Positions 50,362 through 59,949 of a DNA stretch of 64,000 nucleotides are shown piece after piece. The notes under the pieces are model-generated. The model had not been told where the DNA came from, made no database searches, and saw nothing but the letters and a program-made list of their open reading frames with translations. The stretch lies in assembly GCA_030753015.1 (NCBI GenBank), contig JASMDC010000015.1, positions 12,769 to 76,768 of the forward strand. The letters run 5' to 3'. Position 1 is the first letter of the stretch. Each line of letters begins with the position of its first letter. A program made the position numbers and the translations under genes. Origin of the DNA: Candidatus Undinarchaeales archaeon. GTDB lineage: Archaea; SpSt-1190; JASMDC01.

Positions 50362-52644
50362 TCACCGCATGTAGAAGAGGTCTTCTGCTGGCTCCTCCTT
50401 GATCTGGGGAGCAGCGAGCGCCTTCTGTACGAGCTCGTAGAACTTCTTGACCTCCTTGGTAAGAGAGGGGTGCACCTTCTCGCGGGCCTTCTCGAACTCC
50501 GCCAGGGAGACCTGCTTGGCCTCCATGTCCTTGCGGAGGGCAAAGATGGCCGACTCGCGACAGATGGCCTCCAGGTCGCTGCCAACGCAGTTCTCGGTCT
50601 CCTTGGCCAGCTTCTTGAGGTTCACGTCCTTTGCCAGCGGCATGTTCTTGGTGTGCACCTTCAGGATCTCGAGACGCGCTGCCTCGTCGGGAGCGCCAAC
50701 AAGGATGTGGCGGTCGAACCGGCCCGCGCGCATGAGCCCGCGGTCGATGATGTCCGGTCGGTTCGTGGCGCCGATGATGACCACGTCCTGGAGGTCCTCC
50801 AGCCCGTCGATCTCGGTGAGCATCTGGTTGACGACCCGTTCCTCGGCCTTGTGCGAGCCCTCTCCCCCGCGGGAGGACGCGATGGCGTCCAGCTCGTCGA
50901 AGAACACCACCGTGGGCGCTACCTGGCGAGCCTTGCGGAAGATCTCCCGGATGGCCTTCTCGGATTCGCCCAGCCACTTGGAGAGGACCTCGGGGCCCTT
51001 GACCGAGATGAAGTTGGCCTCGCTCTCGTTGGACACGGCCTTTGCGAGCAGGGTCTTTCCGGTGCCCGGCGGTCCGTAGAGGAGGATGCCCGTGGGCGGT
51101 CTGATGCCCAATCGGTCGAACGCGGCCTTGTTCTTTAGCGGCCATTCCACGGCCTCGACCAGCTCCTGCTTGATGTCAGCGCAGCCGCCGATGTCGTCCC
51201 ACGTGATGTTCGGTACCTCGACCAGCACCTCGCGCATGGCCGACGGCCGGACCACCTTGAGGCCCTCGACGTAGTCCTGCCGGTTCACGATGAGCTTTTC
51301 CAGCACCTCGTTGGACAGGCGCTCATCGTCGTCGATGTTGATTAGAGGGAGGAGGCGTCGCAGAGCGCTCATGGCCGCTTCCTTGCTCAATCCCTGGAGG
51401 TCGCTACCGACAAAGCCGTGGGCCGCGTCGGCGATCTCGTCGAGGCTCACGTCCTCTGCGAGCGGCATGTTACGGGTGTGGATCTGCAGGACCTCCTTGC
51501 GGCCCTTGCGGTCGGGAACGCCGATCTCGATCTCGCGATCGAACCTGCCCGCCCGGCGGAGCGCCGGTTCTATGGCGGTCTCGCGGTTGGTGGCCGCGAT
51601 GACGATGACCTGGCCCCGGGAGTTGATACCGTCCATGGAGGCGAGCATCTGGGCCACCACACGGCTCTCCACGCCGCCGACGACGTCCTCGCGCTTGGGG
51701 GCGATGGCGTCGATCTCGTCGATGAAGATGATGGAGGGCGCGTTCTTCTGCGCCTCCTCGAACAGCTCACGCAGGCGCTTTTCTGCCTCGCCCACGTACT
51801 TGGACATGATCTCGGGGCCGTTGATCGATACGAAGTTGGCGTTGGACTCGTTGGCCACGGCCTTTGCGAGCAGGGTCTTTCCCGTGCCCGGGGGGCCGTA
51901 GAGGAGCACGCCCGTGGGCGGGTCGATCCCCAACCGCTCGAAGAGCTCGGGGTGCTTGAGCGGGAGCTCGATCATCTCGCGGACCCGGCGGACTTCTGTG
52001 GAGAGGCCACCGATGTCCTCGTAGGTCACCTCGGGAATGCGCTCGCTCTCGACCTCAACGGCCTCGGGGTGCACCTCGATCTTGGTGGACTCGGTGATGC
52101 GTACGACGCCCTTAGGCGAGGTGCTCACGACCATGAAGCGTGACTGGCCCATGCCGAGCCTGCCGAACGCAAGCTCGTCGGAGAGGAACTCGTAGAACTC
52201 GTCGAAGGGATGGGACGGGTGGGGGGCTGCCAGCGAGCGCAGCTCGATGACGTCGCCCTTGACGGCGGACCGTCCGATGAGGGTCTTTCCCACGACCTCG
52301 CCGGGCATGCGCACGGTGACGCCCTCCTGGGTGGGCGCGATGCTGATGTGCTCCGCCTCCTTGAAGTCGGCCGCGCGCACCTTGATGGTGTCGCCGATGG
52401 TGGTGCCGGCGTTCCGCCGGGTGAGCCCGTCCATGCGGACGATGCGCATGCCGACGTCGCTGGGGTATGCGCGGTCCGCGATCGCTGCGGTCGCCCGCTT
52501 GCCCTCTACCTCCACGACGGCCCCGGGGCTGATCCCGAGCGTGCTCATGGTGCTCGAGTCGAGGCGGACCATACCCCTTCCCACGTCCTGCTGCATGGTC
52601 GTGGGTATCTCTCCGACCCGAAGTTCGATAGCATCGTCTGGCAT
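50362..52644 (-). CDS. CDC48/VAT-type AAA+ ATPase
   Basis: 760-aa hexameric unfoldase that feeds proteins to the archaeal proteasome. An N-domain (double-psi barrel, about 1-180) is followed by two AAA modules, each with GPPGTGKT (first near 250, second about 275 residues later) and Walker [11 protein letters not shown] and [10 protein letters not shown]. The C-terminus ends in DLFYMR rather than a classical HbYX motif. ATG 52644 is used; GTG 52653 in frame is closer to the TATA box and is possible. The TATA GGATATAAAA at 52679-52689 also faces the opposite gene. Confidence 0.95.
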   Translation of the reverse strand: MPDDAIELRVGEIPTTMQQDVGRGMVRLDSSTMSTLGISPGAVVEVEGKRATAAIADRAYPSDVGMRIVRMDGLTRRNAGTTIGDTIKVRAADFKEAEHISIAPTQEGVTVRMPGEVVGKTLIGRSAVKGDVIELRSLAAPHPSHPFDEFYEFLSDELAFGRLGMGQSRFMVVSTSPKGVVRITESTKIEVHPEAVEVESERIPEVTYEDIGGLSTEVRRVREMIELPLKHPELFERLGIDPPTGVLLYGPPGTGKTLLAKAVANESNANFVSINGPEIMSKYVGEAEKRLRELFEEAQKNAPSIIFIDEIDAIAPKREDVVGGVESRVVAQMLASMDGINSRGQVIVIAATNRETAIEPALRRAGRFDREIEIGVPDRKGRKEVLQIHTRNMPLAEDVSLDEIADAAHGFVGSDLQGLSKEAAMSALRRLLPLINIDDDERLSNEVLEKLIVNRQDYVEGLKVVRPSAMREVLVEVPNITWDDIGGCADIKQELVEAVEWPLKNKAAFDRLGIRPPTGILLYGPPGTGKTLLAKAVSNESEANFISVKGPEVLSKWLGESEKAIREIFRKARQVAPTVVFFDELDAIASSRGGEGSHKAEERVVNQMLTEIDGLEDLQDVVIIGATNRPDIIDRGLMRAGRFDRHILVGAPDEAARLEILKVHTKNMPLAKDVNLKKLAKETENCVGSDLEAICRESAIFALRKDMEAKQVSLAEFEKAREKVHPSLTKEVKKFYELVQKALAAPQIKEEPAEDLFYMR

Positions 52645-52678
52645 AACGGACACCCGTGTGCGAGGGGTGTGGGGATAG

Positions 52679-52690
52679 CTTTTTATATCC
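52679..52690. promoter_or_regulatory. TATA box between divergent VAT and 52700 genes
   Basis: CTTTTTATATCC is a strong TATA element on both strands. It lies 26-40 nt from the possible VAT starts and 16 nt from the first ATG on the plus strand, which favours a start at GTG 52718 there or a second weak box. Confidence 0.55.
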
Positions 52691-52699
52691 TCTCACGCC

Positions 52700-53299
52700 A
52701 TGCTCCAGCGGGGTATCGTGCTGGACGGAGACCTTTCTGAGCAGGAACGCGAGGACCGCATGCTCCGCTCCGCTGCAGAGGCGCTCGACAGGGCTCTCTC
52801 GTCGCGGGAACGGCGCGCGCTCCATCTCGAGACCTTCATCCAGGACCTCTCCGACCTCATCGTGCTCAAGCTCCGTCCCTCCTTCAGGGCGATCAGCATC
52901 AAAGTGGAGGAGGAGGACAAGCACATCGAGCAGGTCGTCGAAGAGCTGGGTGCCGGACGACGACGGCCGGACAGGACGGTCCGGGCGCTGGAGGCGTTCT
53001 CGCAGGCAGGCAGGGTGCGCGGCGACATGGCAGCGGATTTCCTTGTGGAGAACCGGGTCGTGGGCGAGCCGTTCCAGGCACGACGTCTCGTCGAGAACCT
53101 CGTCCGCTCCCATCGTCTGAGGTGGGACGGCGACTATCTGGAGCTCACCTCAAAAGGGCGGCACCAGGCCAGTGGGGACCACGAGGAACGGACCAGGGAG
53201 GAAATGCATCATGAGCCCGAGCAAAGGGAAGACGAAGAACAAAGGGAAGAACATCCCGCGGATCAGGCTCAGCGGCGCCTTTTCGACGCCGCTGATTAA
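52700..53299 (+). CDS. Unknown helical protein, possible winged helix
   Basis: 199-aa protein, strongly charged and helical. The part FQARRLVENLVRSHRLRWDGDYLELTSKG (read as ARRLVENLVRSH and DGDYLELTSKG) resembles a recognition helix and wing. The last about 30 residues are mostly Glu, Gln and Arg and overlap the start of the FAU-1 gene by 89 nt, which is long for a real overlap, so the true end may be unusual. ATG 52700 is only 16 nt from the TATA box; GTG 52718 fits promoter spacing better. Family not recognised. Confidence 0.6.
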   Translation: MLQRGIVLDGDLSEQEREDRMLRSAAEALDRALSSRERRALHLETFIQDLSDLIVLKLRPSFRAISIKVEEEDKHIEQVVEELGAGRRRPDRTVRALEAFSQAGRVRGDMAADFLVENRVVGEPFQARRLVENLVRSHRLRWDGDYLELTSKGRHQASGDHEERTREEMHHEPEQREDEEQREEHPADQAQRRLFDAAD

Positions 53300-54548
53300 G
53301 CTCCTTGCGGAGGCCGGGTTCGCGCCCGTGACCGGAGGGCCCCAGGGCCCGGACGACACCACGGTGCACCATCTTCCCAGCCACCGCGGAGTGTCCGTGG
53401 CGGGGCCGGACCGGGACGCGGTGGCGAACGCGATCCGCGACCGTCTTGGCGCGCTCGTCCCCACCGACTATGTTGAGATCGGCAACATCTACCGTGGAGA
53501 GGTGCTCCACCTCCTCAACGAGGGCGCCATCATCGACATGGACGTGTGCGAGGGCTACCTTCCTTTCAAGTTCACCCATCAGTCCTTCGAGCAGGGCGAC
53601 CGCCCCGTCGTCCAGGTCGTGGACGTACCACGCCCCCCGCTCCGCCCCATCATCAGCCAGACCATCTCGGTCCCCTCCAGGAACCTGGTGTTCTCTTCGG
53701 TGACGGACATCACCACGGCCGATGGCATGGATCCCGAGCGGTCGGACGTGCTCATCCAGCTGGCCGAGACCCTCCGTTCCACGAGCTGGGGCATCCACTG
53801 GAAGATCGAGGCACAGAACGCCAACGTCAAGAGCCTCGAGCGGGAAGTGATCGAGCGGCGGGAGTTTCTGGAGCGGCTCGAACAGCTCATGGAAGGTGAC
53901 GACGAGGTGGGTATCCTCTACTCGCCCCACGACTTCCTCAAGGTGCTATTCCCCTACGAGGCCATGGAGGTGCTGGACGAGCTGCGGTCAGCTTCAGTGC
54001 CCACGATCCCACACCACCACTTCCTCTCCTCCCTCGGACCCGAGGCCGGGTTCGCCATCGAGGTCATCGAGGAGCTGGGCGAGCGGGGAGAGGCGGGTGC
54101 TGCCGCCATCCTCGGACGTGCGCTGCGCGGGCTGCGACCGGGAGCCACCATCGATGTGGAGGAGCTCACCGTCACCGGCAAGCGCCGGGCGTGGGAGGTG
54201 GACGTGCGCTCGTTCGACGGCACCGACCTCATGCTCTTGGGACCGACGCATGTGGGCGACACCGCGCTCGTAGAGATACGTCAGGGCGCATGGACGTTCC
54301 CCACCATCTACTTCGATCCCGAGGGGAACGAGATGTTCCGCAACCACACGATCTGCACGCCCATCGAGCTCCGGCCCGAGGGCGTGTCCTACGTCAGCTT
54401 CGGAATCGCCGTGGTGGAGAAGGAGGGCGAGCGCGAGATCGTCAACGAGGAGGAGCTGAGCGCGGCCGTGGCCGAGGGCACCATCTCTGCAGAACTGGCC
54501 ACTCGTGCCCGCACCATCGCCAGCGACCTGGCCACGGGCAATGTCTAG
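53211..54548 (+). CDS. FAU-1-type RNA-binding ribonuclease (S1-like + DUF402)
   Basis: 445-aa protein. An N-terminal segment RIRLSGAFSTPLIKLLAEAG begins the FAU-1 pattern. An S1-like domain follows (EIGNIYRGEVLHLLNEGAIIDM and YLPF, near 85-115). A C-terminal DUF402 domain is recognised by TFPTIYFDPEGNEMFRNHT and ELRPEGVSYV. Archaeal FAU-1 is described as a ribonuclease for rRNA maturation. ATG 53211 is preceded by AGGGAGGA, a good ribosome binding site, and gives a natural N-terminus with a Lys-rich lead (SKGKTKNKGK). It converges on an MBL gene with a 4-nt overlap. Confidence 0.85.
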   Translation: MSPSKGKTKNKGKNIPRIRLSGAFSTPLIKLLAEAGFAPVTGGPQGPDDTTVHHLPSHRGVSVAGPDRDAVANAIRDRLGALVPTDYVEIGNIYRGEVLHLLNEGAIIDMDVCEGYLPFKFTHQSFEQGDRPVVQVVDVPRPPLRPIISQTISVPSRNLVFSSVTDITTADGMDPERSDVLIQLAETLRSTSWGIHWKIEAQNANVKSLEREVIERREFLERLEQLMEGDDEVGILYSPHDFLKVLFPYEAMEVLDELRSASVPTIPHHHFLSSLGPEAGFAIEVIEELGERGEAGAAAILGRALRGLRPGATIDVEELTVTGKRRAWEVDVRSFDGTDLMLLGPTHVGDTALVEIRQGAWTFPTIYFDPEGNEMFRNHTICTPIELRPEGVSYVSFGIAVVEKEGEREIVNEEELSAAVAEGTISAELATRARTIASDLATGNV

Positions 54549-55270
54549 AGCTCCACACGCTCCCCGTCACTGAGCAGGTGGACGTTGGACAGGTCCTCCA
54601 GGGACCCCAGCGCGCCGTCGTCCTCGTGCACGTGGGTGAGCAGGAAGCGCGTGCTGTCGAAACGCCCGGCCAGCTCCCGGATGATGGCAGGGCTGCAGTG
54701 CCCGCCCACCGGTCGGCTCTCGCCCACCTCGATGAGCGCCACGTCCGCACCATCAAGAAGGGCGTCGAGCTCGGGTCCGGGACCCGTGTCCCCCGTGTAG
54801 GCGAGCGTTTTCCCGCCGCACGACAGCCGGTACCCACAGCAGGGCAGATGCGACGTGTGGTGCACTGGCATGCGGTGGAACCCGATGCCCGCAACGGTGC
54901 CGGTCAGGTCCGGTTGATGCAGCAAGAGCCCTTCGAGCAGATCGGGAGGAAAGGTCCCCGGGTACGCCAGATCGATGAGGCGCTGCACCGCACCCCATGT
55001 CCCCGGATGGCAGGCGACCGCGAGCGGGCCGTCCCGCGGCACCCGGAAACGGTACTCGAGGAGGAGGAAGGGCAATCCTGCGATATGGTCGAAGTGCGCA
55101 TGGGAGAGCACGATCCCCTCGATCCCGCCGGGGTCCACACCGTGCTCACGCAGACGTGCGAGCGCCGTGGCCGGGCAGTCGAGGAGGAGACGGCCGTCGA
55201 GGAGCGCTCCCGACCACAGTCTGCCATGTGGCGTGAAAGCGTTGCCCGTGCCAAGGAGGAGGAGCTCCAT
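54545..55270 (-). CDS. RNase-Z-like MBL-fold protein
   Basis: 241-aa metallo-beta-lactamase-fold hydrolase. ELLLLGTGNAF opens the fold as in RNase Z and related enzymes; the metal motif is SHAHFDHIAG (near 60); later ligands are HHTSHLPCCGYR, TGDTGP and LTHVHEDD. It lacks the tRNA-binding exosite expected in tRNase Z, so a general phosphodiesterase or cyclic-nucleotide role is as likely. The start is ATG 55270, 10 nt after the stop of the upstream gene. Confidence 0.75.
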   Translation of the reverse strand: MELLLLGTGNAFTPHGRLWSGALLDGRLLLDCPATALARLREHGVDPGGIEGIVLSHAHFDHIAGLPFLLLEYRFRVPRDGPLAVACHPGTWGAVQRLIDLAYPGTFPPDLLEGLLLHQPDLTGTVAGIGFHRMPVHHTSHLPCCGYRLSCGGKTLAYTGDTGPGPELDALLDGADVALIEVGESRPVGGHCSPAIIRELAGRFDSTRFLLTHVHEDDGALGSLEDLSNVHLLSDGERVEL

Positions 55271-55280
55271 CCCGGCCAGC

Positions 55281-56000
55281 CTAGAGACGGTGCATCAGAT
55301 AGAGGATGACGTTGATGACGAGCTGGCCGTTGTTCATGTTCAGGATGTGCTGGTTGGACATGAACGACAGGTCGCCGATGAACGCCACACGGCCCCGGCC
55401 GTACTCCACGGCGGCCATGACAGGGAGGTACTGTCCCGCCTCGTAGGCATCCTGCTCCGAGTCGAAGTCGAGGTCGCCGAAGGAGGCCTTGGAAGCCCAC
55501 GCGACGACGTTGTCGTACGGGGCGTTGAGCGAGCATGCGGCCACGATGCGGAACTCGCGCACACCGCGCGTGATGGGGTGTTGGCGCAGGTTGAACACCT
55601 TCACATCGTAGATCTTCGACTGGAAACCGTCCCGGATGAAGTACTGCGGATCGCAGATGCGGTCCGGATTGAAGGTGACCGAGTACTTGTCCGCGATGGT
55701 GTTGAGGATGCTGGTGTTGTTGGACGTGTTCCCCCACTCGCCGATGAGGAAGAGCCCGCCACCGTTGTTGACGTAGCGGTGGAGCGCGGTGATCTCGGTG
55801 TCATTGAAGGACACTGTGGGGTAGGCGATGAACACGCAGTCGCAGTCGAGGTCGGTCTGGATGAACTCCTTGTCCCGGAATATCCGGACCTCGATATCCC
55901 TGCTCTGTAGGGCCTCGACCAATACTGAGATACCTCCCGGCTCGGACGCCGTGATCGAGATGTCCCCGCACCTGTCGATGATGATGACGCTTCCTGACAT
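55281..56000 (-). CDS. GATase-like/DUF4350-type cytosolic protein
   Basis: 239-aa protein. SVIIIDRCGDISI, VFIAYPTVSFNDTEITALHRYVNNGGGLFLIGEWG and FIGDLSFMSNQHIL form the alternating alpha/beta pattern of class I amidotransferase-like (or IFT52/DUF4350) domains; the catalytic Cys of true amidotransferases is not obvious. No signal or membrane segment. The ATG at 56000 has GGAGGGAGTAGGA upstream. A poly-T/A element TTTTTTAAAAG at 56030-56040 may serve as its promoter and as a terminator for the upstream operon. Confidence 0.55.
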   Translation of the reverse strand: MSGSVIIIDRCGDISITASEPGGISVLVEALQSRDIEVRIFRDKEFIQTDLDCDCVFIAYPTVSFNDTEITALHRYVNNGGGLFLIGEWGNTSNNTSILNTIADKYSVTFNPDRICDPQYFIRDGFQSKIYDVKVFNLRQHPITRGVREFRIVAACSLNAPYDNVVAWASKASFGDLDFDSEQDAYEAGQYLPVMAAVEYGRGRVAFIGDLSFMSNQHILNMNNGQLVINVILYLMHRL

Positions 56001-56075
56001 TCCTACTCCCTCCAACTCAAAGAGGTTCTTCTTTTAAAAAAGGTTGGGATTCACCGCACGCATCCGTCGACAGGA

Positions 56076-56990
56076 TCATTTCGCAGGTTCGCATTCCTCG
56101 GACAGGAACTTGACGCTCACGTCCTTGCCCGCAAGCTCGATGATGGCGGCCGAGAGCAGGTCGTCCTCGAAGAAGCTGCCGGTGCTCACGCACATCGTCG
56201 GTCCGATGCGGTCCATCCCCACCGACTCGTGGATATGGCCATGGAGGGAGAGCACGGGCTTCAATTCCTTGATGGCGGCCCGCACTCCCGAGCTCCCCAC
56301 ATGCCGTCCCGAGGGTACCTCGTCGAGGTTGGTGTTCAGCGGCGGAGCGTGGACGACGAGCACGATCGGCGGCTTGGCCTTCTTGGCTGCAGAGACGATC
56401 CGTTTTCTAAGCTCCGGCTCCTCGAACTCGAGGTTCGTCGTGCGCAGCGGCGTGAAGTTGATCCCTCCGAACCCCACGAAGGTGTACCCCTTCACACGCT
56501 TGGTCCGGCCGTGGAGGCTTTTGACCTTCAGCTTCTTGAGCATGGCGTCCGTACCGTCGGGATCGTCGTTACCGGGGATGCATACTACAGGGACGGGCGA
56601 TGCATTGATCGCCTCGGCCACCAGGCGCAGCGACTGCATCTGGAGGCCGTCGTAGAACTCTCCTCCCAGCTCGGGATCGGCCAGCTCCTCCTGCAGTGCC
56701 TCCAGCTCGTCCACGTCGACGACCATGCAAGGGATTCCCTGCTCCCACAGGGACCGCTCCACCTCGTGCGGGTCCTCGATCTCCTCACCGTCCTCCAGCT
56801 CCTCGTCGAAGTGCACGTGGGCGTCGCCCTCGGAGACCACTATGTGGAGGTCGAGCCGGCAGCACAGGTCGCCGCCGAGCACCACCAGGTCGGCCTTCTT
56901 CTCCTTTGCGATCTCCAGTGCGCGGCGTAGGAGGAGGAGGTTGCCGTGGATGTCGCTGAGGTAGAGGATGCGCATGCTATCTTGCCTCAT
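56076..56990 (-). CDS. Calcineurin-like metallophosphoesterase
   Basis: 304-aa metallophosphoesterase, probably cytosolic. The core motifs are LSDIHGN (DxH, near 10), VLGGDL (near 35), IPGNDDPDG (near 140), VVHAPP and LHGHIHES (near 245). A roughly 70-residue insertion with acidic DEELEDGEEIEDP lies between the second and third motifs. The ATG overlaps the apgM stop (ATGA), so the pair is coupled; an internal ATG at 56975 is an alternative. Substrate unknown. Confidence 0.85.
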   Translation of the reverse strand: MRQDSMRILYLSDIHGNLLLLRRALEIAKEKKADLVVLGGDLCCRLDLHIVVSEGDAHVHFDEELEDGEEIEDPHEVERSLWEQGIPCMVVDVDELEALQEELADPELGGEFYDGLQMQSLRLVAEAINASPVPVVCIPGNDDPDGTDAMLKKLKVKSLHGRTKRVKGYTFVGFGGINFTPLRTTNLEFEEPELRKRIVSAAKKAKPPIVLVVHAPPLNTNLDEVPSGRHVGSSGVRAAIKELKPVLSLHGHIHESVGMDRIGPTMCVSTGSFFEDDLLSAAIIELAGKDVSVKFLSEECEPAK

Positions 56991-58216
56991 GCACCGTACT
57001 TCTTGGCACGTCCCGTGATGCCCAGGAAGGTCGGGACCACTTCGATGCCTCTGATTCGGCCCAGACCACCGGTCATGGCAGGCCTCTCACCGAACGTGTC
57101 GACCGCGTCGGTGCGCACGCCCGGACCGCTCATGAGTATGGGTACGGGATCGGCGGAGTGGTTTTTCATCTCGCACGGCGTCGAGTGATCGCCGGTAAGC
57201 ACAAGAAGGGTCCCCTCGGGTGGCATGGCCTCCAGCGCGTCGTCGATGCGTTCGATCATGGCGGCCTTCTCGATGGCCTTCCCGTCGTGGCCGAGGTTGT
57301 CGGTCGCCTTGACGTGCACGAACACCATGTCATAGCCCTTGTCCAGAAGCTCGCAGGCTCCCGTGATCTTGACCCCGACGTCCGTGTCCAGACCGCCGGT
57401 GGCGCCGTCGACTGTCACGATGTCCATGCCCATGGACCGGGCGATACCGGCGTAGAAGGCAGCGCCCGAGATACAGGCGGCCTTGAGCTCGAACCGCTCC
57501 TCGAAGTCAGGGATGTGCGGTACGACACCCGCGCCGCGGATGAGGATGGCGTTGGCGGGCAGCTTGCCATCGGCACGACGCTGCTCGTTGAGAGGATGGG
57601 CCTCGAGCGCCTCGCGCGCCTTGGCCGAGAACTGGTTGAGGATGCGTGCCGTCCTGGCGGCCTCCGGTGTGTCATCCAGCGGCTTGCACTCCTTCAGCGG
57701 CTTCCCCTCCTTCTTGGGATCCAGCGGGCCAACTGCTGCAGAGAGCCCCTCGCCCCTGAGCACCAGTGCGCCCCGGTGCTCGGTACCAGCCTTGAAGAGC
57801 ACCTTGGCATCGTCGAGCTCTATCGCGCTGATCACGTCATCGAATGGGGAGGCGTCCTTGATCCGCCCCGCGCGGCGGTCGGTCACGATCCCAGCATCGT
57901 CGACGGAGGCGAAGTTGCAGCGGAACGCGATGTCACCGGCCTTGAGCTCGATGCCCACACCGGCGGCTTCGAAAGGACCGCGCCCCGTGTACACCTCGTA
58001 GGGATCGTACCCGAGGATGGCCAGATGGGCCACGTCGCTGCCCGGCACCACACCGGGGCGGATGGTGTCCATCAGACCGCTGATACCGTTCGCTGCCAGC
58101 CGGTCAAGGTTCGGCGTCCGTGCGACCTCCAGGGGTGTCAGGCCCCCCATCGACTCCACCGGACGTCCGCCCAGCCCGTCGCAGATGATCAGTAGTACCT
58201 TCGTCTTCTCCTTCAT
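56987..58216 (-). CDS. apgM: 2,3-bisphosphoglycerate-independent phosphoglycerate mutase (archaeal)
   Basis: 409-aa alkaline-phosphatase-fold enzyme that converts 3- to 2-phosphoglycerate in glycolysis and gluconeogenesis. Metal and catalytic blocks are LLIICDGLGGRP (near 10), VVPGSDVAHLAILGYDP with the phospho-acceptor Ser (near 60), and VHVKATDNLGHDGK and LTGDHSTPCEMKNHS towards the end. The ATG has GGAGG 8-9 nt upstream; an upstream TTG in frame is not favoured. It is followed by a coupled metallophosphoesterase. Confidence 0.93.
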   Translation of the reverse strand: MKEKTKVLLIICDGLGGRPVESMGGLTPLEVARTPNLDRLAANGISGLMDTIRPGVVPGSDVAHLAILGYDPYEVYTGRGPFEAAGVGIELKAGDIAFRCNFASVDDAGIVTDRRAGRIKDASPFDDVISAIELDDAKVLFKAGTEHRGALVLRGEGLSAAVGPLDPKKEGKPLKECKPLDDTPEAARTARILNQFSAKAREALEAHPLNEQRRADGKLPANAILIRGAGVVPHIPDFEERFELKAACISGAAFYAGIARSMGMDIVTVDGATGGLDTDVGVKITGACELLDKGYDMVFVHVKATDNLGHDGKAIEKAAMIERIDDALEAMPPEGTLLVLTGDHSTPCEMKNHSADPVPILMSGPGVRTDAVDTFGERPAMTGGLGRIRGIEVVPTFLGITGRAKKYGA

Positions 58217-58376
58217 CACGTTCGCCTCCAAGGAATATGTATGCCGACGACGCCGTCAGGACGAATAGGAAGAGCACGCTCTGGTAGAACGCCGGGTCCA
58301 TCCCGGTGATCCTGTCGAGGACGAACAGCATCGCCGTCGCCCCCACCAGAACGAGCAGGAACCGAGGTCCCGACAT
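58104..58376 (-). CDS. Small two-helix membrane protein overlapping apgM
   Basis: About 90 aa: two hydrophobic helices (RFLLVLVGATAMLFVLDRI; FYQSVLFLFVLTASSAYIF) and a hydrophilic Gly/Asp-rich tail. The first 48 codons lie in the apgM leader; the tail overlaps apgM in another frame, which is unusual, so the true end may be earlier or the tail under weak constraint. GGTTTAAGACC at 58408-58418 is a TATA box about 31 nt before a double start (ATG 58382/58376). No family. Confidence 0.5.
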   Translation of the reverse strand: MSGPRFLLVLVGATAMLFVLDRITGMDPAFYQSVLFLFVLTASSAYIFLGGERDEGEDEGTTDHLRRAGRTSGGVDGGPDTPGGRTDAEP

Positions 58377-58483
58377 CGTCATCCAAGGGCCTCGGGGTCA
58401 ACGGTCTTAAACCTTTCTGCGGGGTGCGGAAGGTCGCGCCGCCCCCGGCACATTAATAAATGTTTAGAGGGGACGGAAGGCCC

Positions 58484-59857
58484 GTGACACGCTCATACGA
58501 CGTGGTGATAGTGGGTGCAGGTCCTGGCGGACTCCTGGCCGCTCACACCCTTGCCGGAAAAGGCCTCAAGATTCTGGTCGTCGACAAGGGTAAGGAACCG
58601 AACAAACGTCACTGCCCCGAGGTCGACAAGGGCTTCTGTCACAACTGCGCCTCCTGCGACCTCATGTACGGAGTGGGCGGGTCCGGGCTTTTCTCCGACG
58701 GGAAGCTCAACCTCGATCCCCGCATCGGGGGCGACCTCACCGAGTTCACCAAGAACGACGAGGAGGCATACGCGCTCATCGACGAGGTGGACCAGGTGTT
58801 CATCCGACACGGTGCGCCCGACGAGCTCTGCTTCGACAAGGCCGCCACCCGCCGGCTCGCCAAGCATGCGGCAAAGAACGGCATCCGGTTCATCCCAATC
58901 AAGCAGCGCCACATCGGTTCGGACCACCTGCCATCGGTCATCACCAACCTCATGAACGAGCTCAAGGCCGACGGGATCGACTTCCTTCTCAAGAACGAGG
59001 CATCCGACATCGTCGCGGAGAAGGGTCGCGTGAAGGGCATCAGGATCGACAGCTCGACGATCAAGTGCGAGAACCTCCTCATCGCCACCGGACGCGTCGG
59101 TGCCAAGTGGCTCGACAACCAGGCACGAACGCTCGGTATCGATGTCACCTACAATCCCATAGATGTCGGCGTCCGTGTCGAGGTGCCCGAGGTCATCATG
59201 CACGACGTCACCGAGATCAACTGGGATCCGAAGTTCCATATCCGCACGGGCACGTACGACGACTTCGTGCGCACGTTCTGCACCTGCCCTGGTGGATTCG
59301 TCGTGGAGGAGCGCCATGATGACTTCGTGCTCGTCAACGGCCACTCCATGCGCGACCGTCACTCGCAGAACACCAACTTCGCCTTCCTCACCCGCATCGG
59401 GCTCACAGAACCTATGGAGAACACCATCGCGTACGGCAGCTCAATTGCGAAGCTCGCCTCCACCATCGGGGGGGGCAAGCCCATCCTCCAGCGCCTGGGC
59501 GACCTGCGCAAGGGACGCCGCTCCAGCGTCGGCCGAATCGAGCGCAGCTACGTCCGCCCCACGCTCCACTCGGTGACGCCGGGCGACATATCCATGGCCC
59601 TCCCCAGCCGTATCGTGACCGGTATCACGGAAGGGCTCGACATGCTCGACCACACCATTCCGGGTGTGGCCTCGGATGCGACCCTGCTATACGCGCCGGA
59701 GGTCAAGTTCCACGCCATGCGCATGAAGGTCGGTCCGTCCATGGAGACCACACTCAAGGGAATGTTCGTCGCAGGCGACGGCGCTGGGGTGTCGAGGGGC
59801 ATCGTCGGGGCCGCAGCGACGGGTATACTTGCTGGCAAGGGGATCCTAAGGAAGTAG
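58484..59857 (+). CDS. FAD-dependent dehydrogenase (COG2509-like)
   Basis: 457-aa flavoprotein. The FAD-binding motif is VVIVGAGPGGLLAA at the N-terminus. A Cys-rich block CHNCASC (near 55) and YGVGGSGLFSDGKLN follow, which is typical of the uncharacterised FAD dehydrogenases related to BFD-like and geranylgeranyl reductase-like enzymes. C-terminal GMFVAGDGAGVSRGIVGA completes the FAD site. The GTG at 58484 is 27 nt from the ATTAATAAAT box at 58452-58461 (leaderless). The ATG at 58460 lies inside the promoter and is rejected. Confidence 0.82.
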   Translation: MTRSYDVVIVGAGPGGLLAAHTLAGKGLKILVVDKGKEPNKRHCPEVDKGFCHNCASCDLMYGVGGSGLFSDGKLNLDPRIGGDLTEFTKNDEEAYALIDEVDQVFIRHGAPDELCFDKAATRRLAKHAAKNGIRFIPIKQRHIGSDHLPSVITNLMNELKADGIDFLLKNEASDIVAEKGRVKGIRIDSSTIKCENLLIATGRVGAKWLDNQARTLGIDVTYNPIDVGVRVEVPEVIMHDVTEINWDPKFHIRTGTYDDFVRTFCTCPGGFVVEERHDDFVLVNGHSMRDRHSQNTNFAFLTRIGLTEPMENTIAYGSSIAKLASTIGGGKPILQRLGDLRKGRRSSVGRIERSYVRPTLHSVTPGDISMALPSRIVTGITEGLDMLDHTIPGVASDATLLYAPEVKFHAMRMKVGPSMETTLKGMFVAGDGAGVSRGIVGAAATGILAGKGILRK

Positions 59858-59949
59858 TTACTACTCCAGAATGGTAAATAAACGAAACCTTTATATACAA
59901 CTTCCGACAATAGAATGTACAACTGGAAAGTAGTGACGGAGGTTTTATT

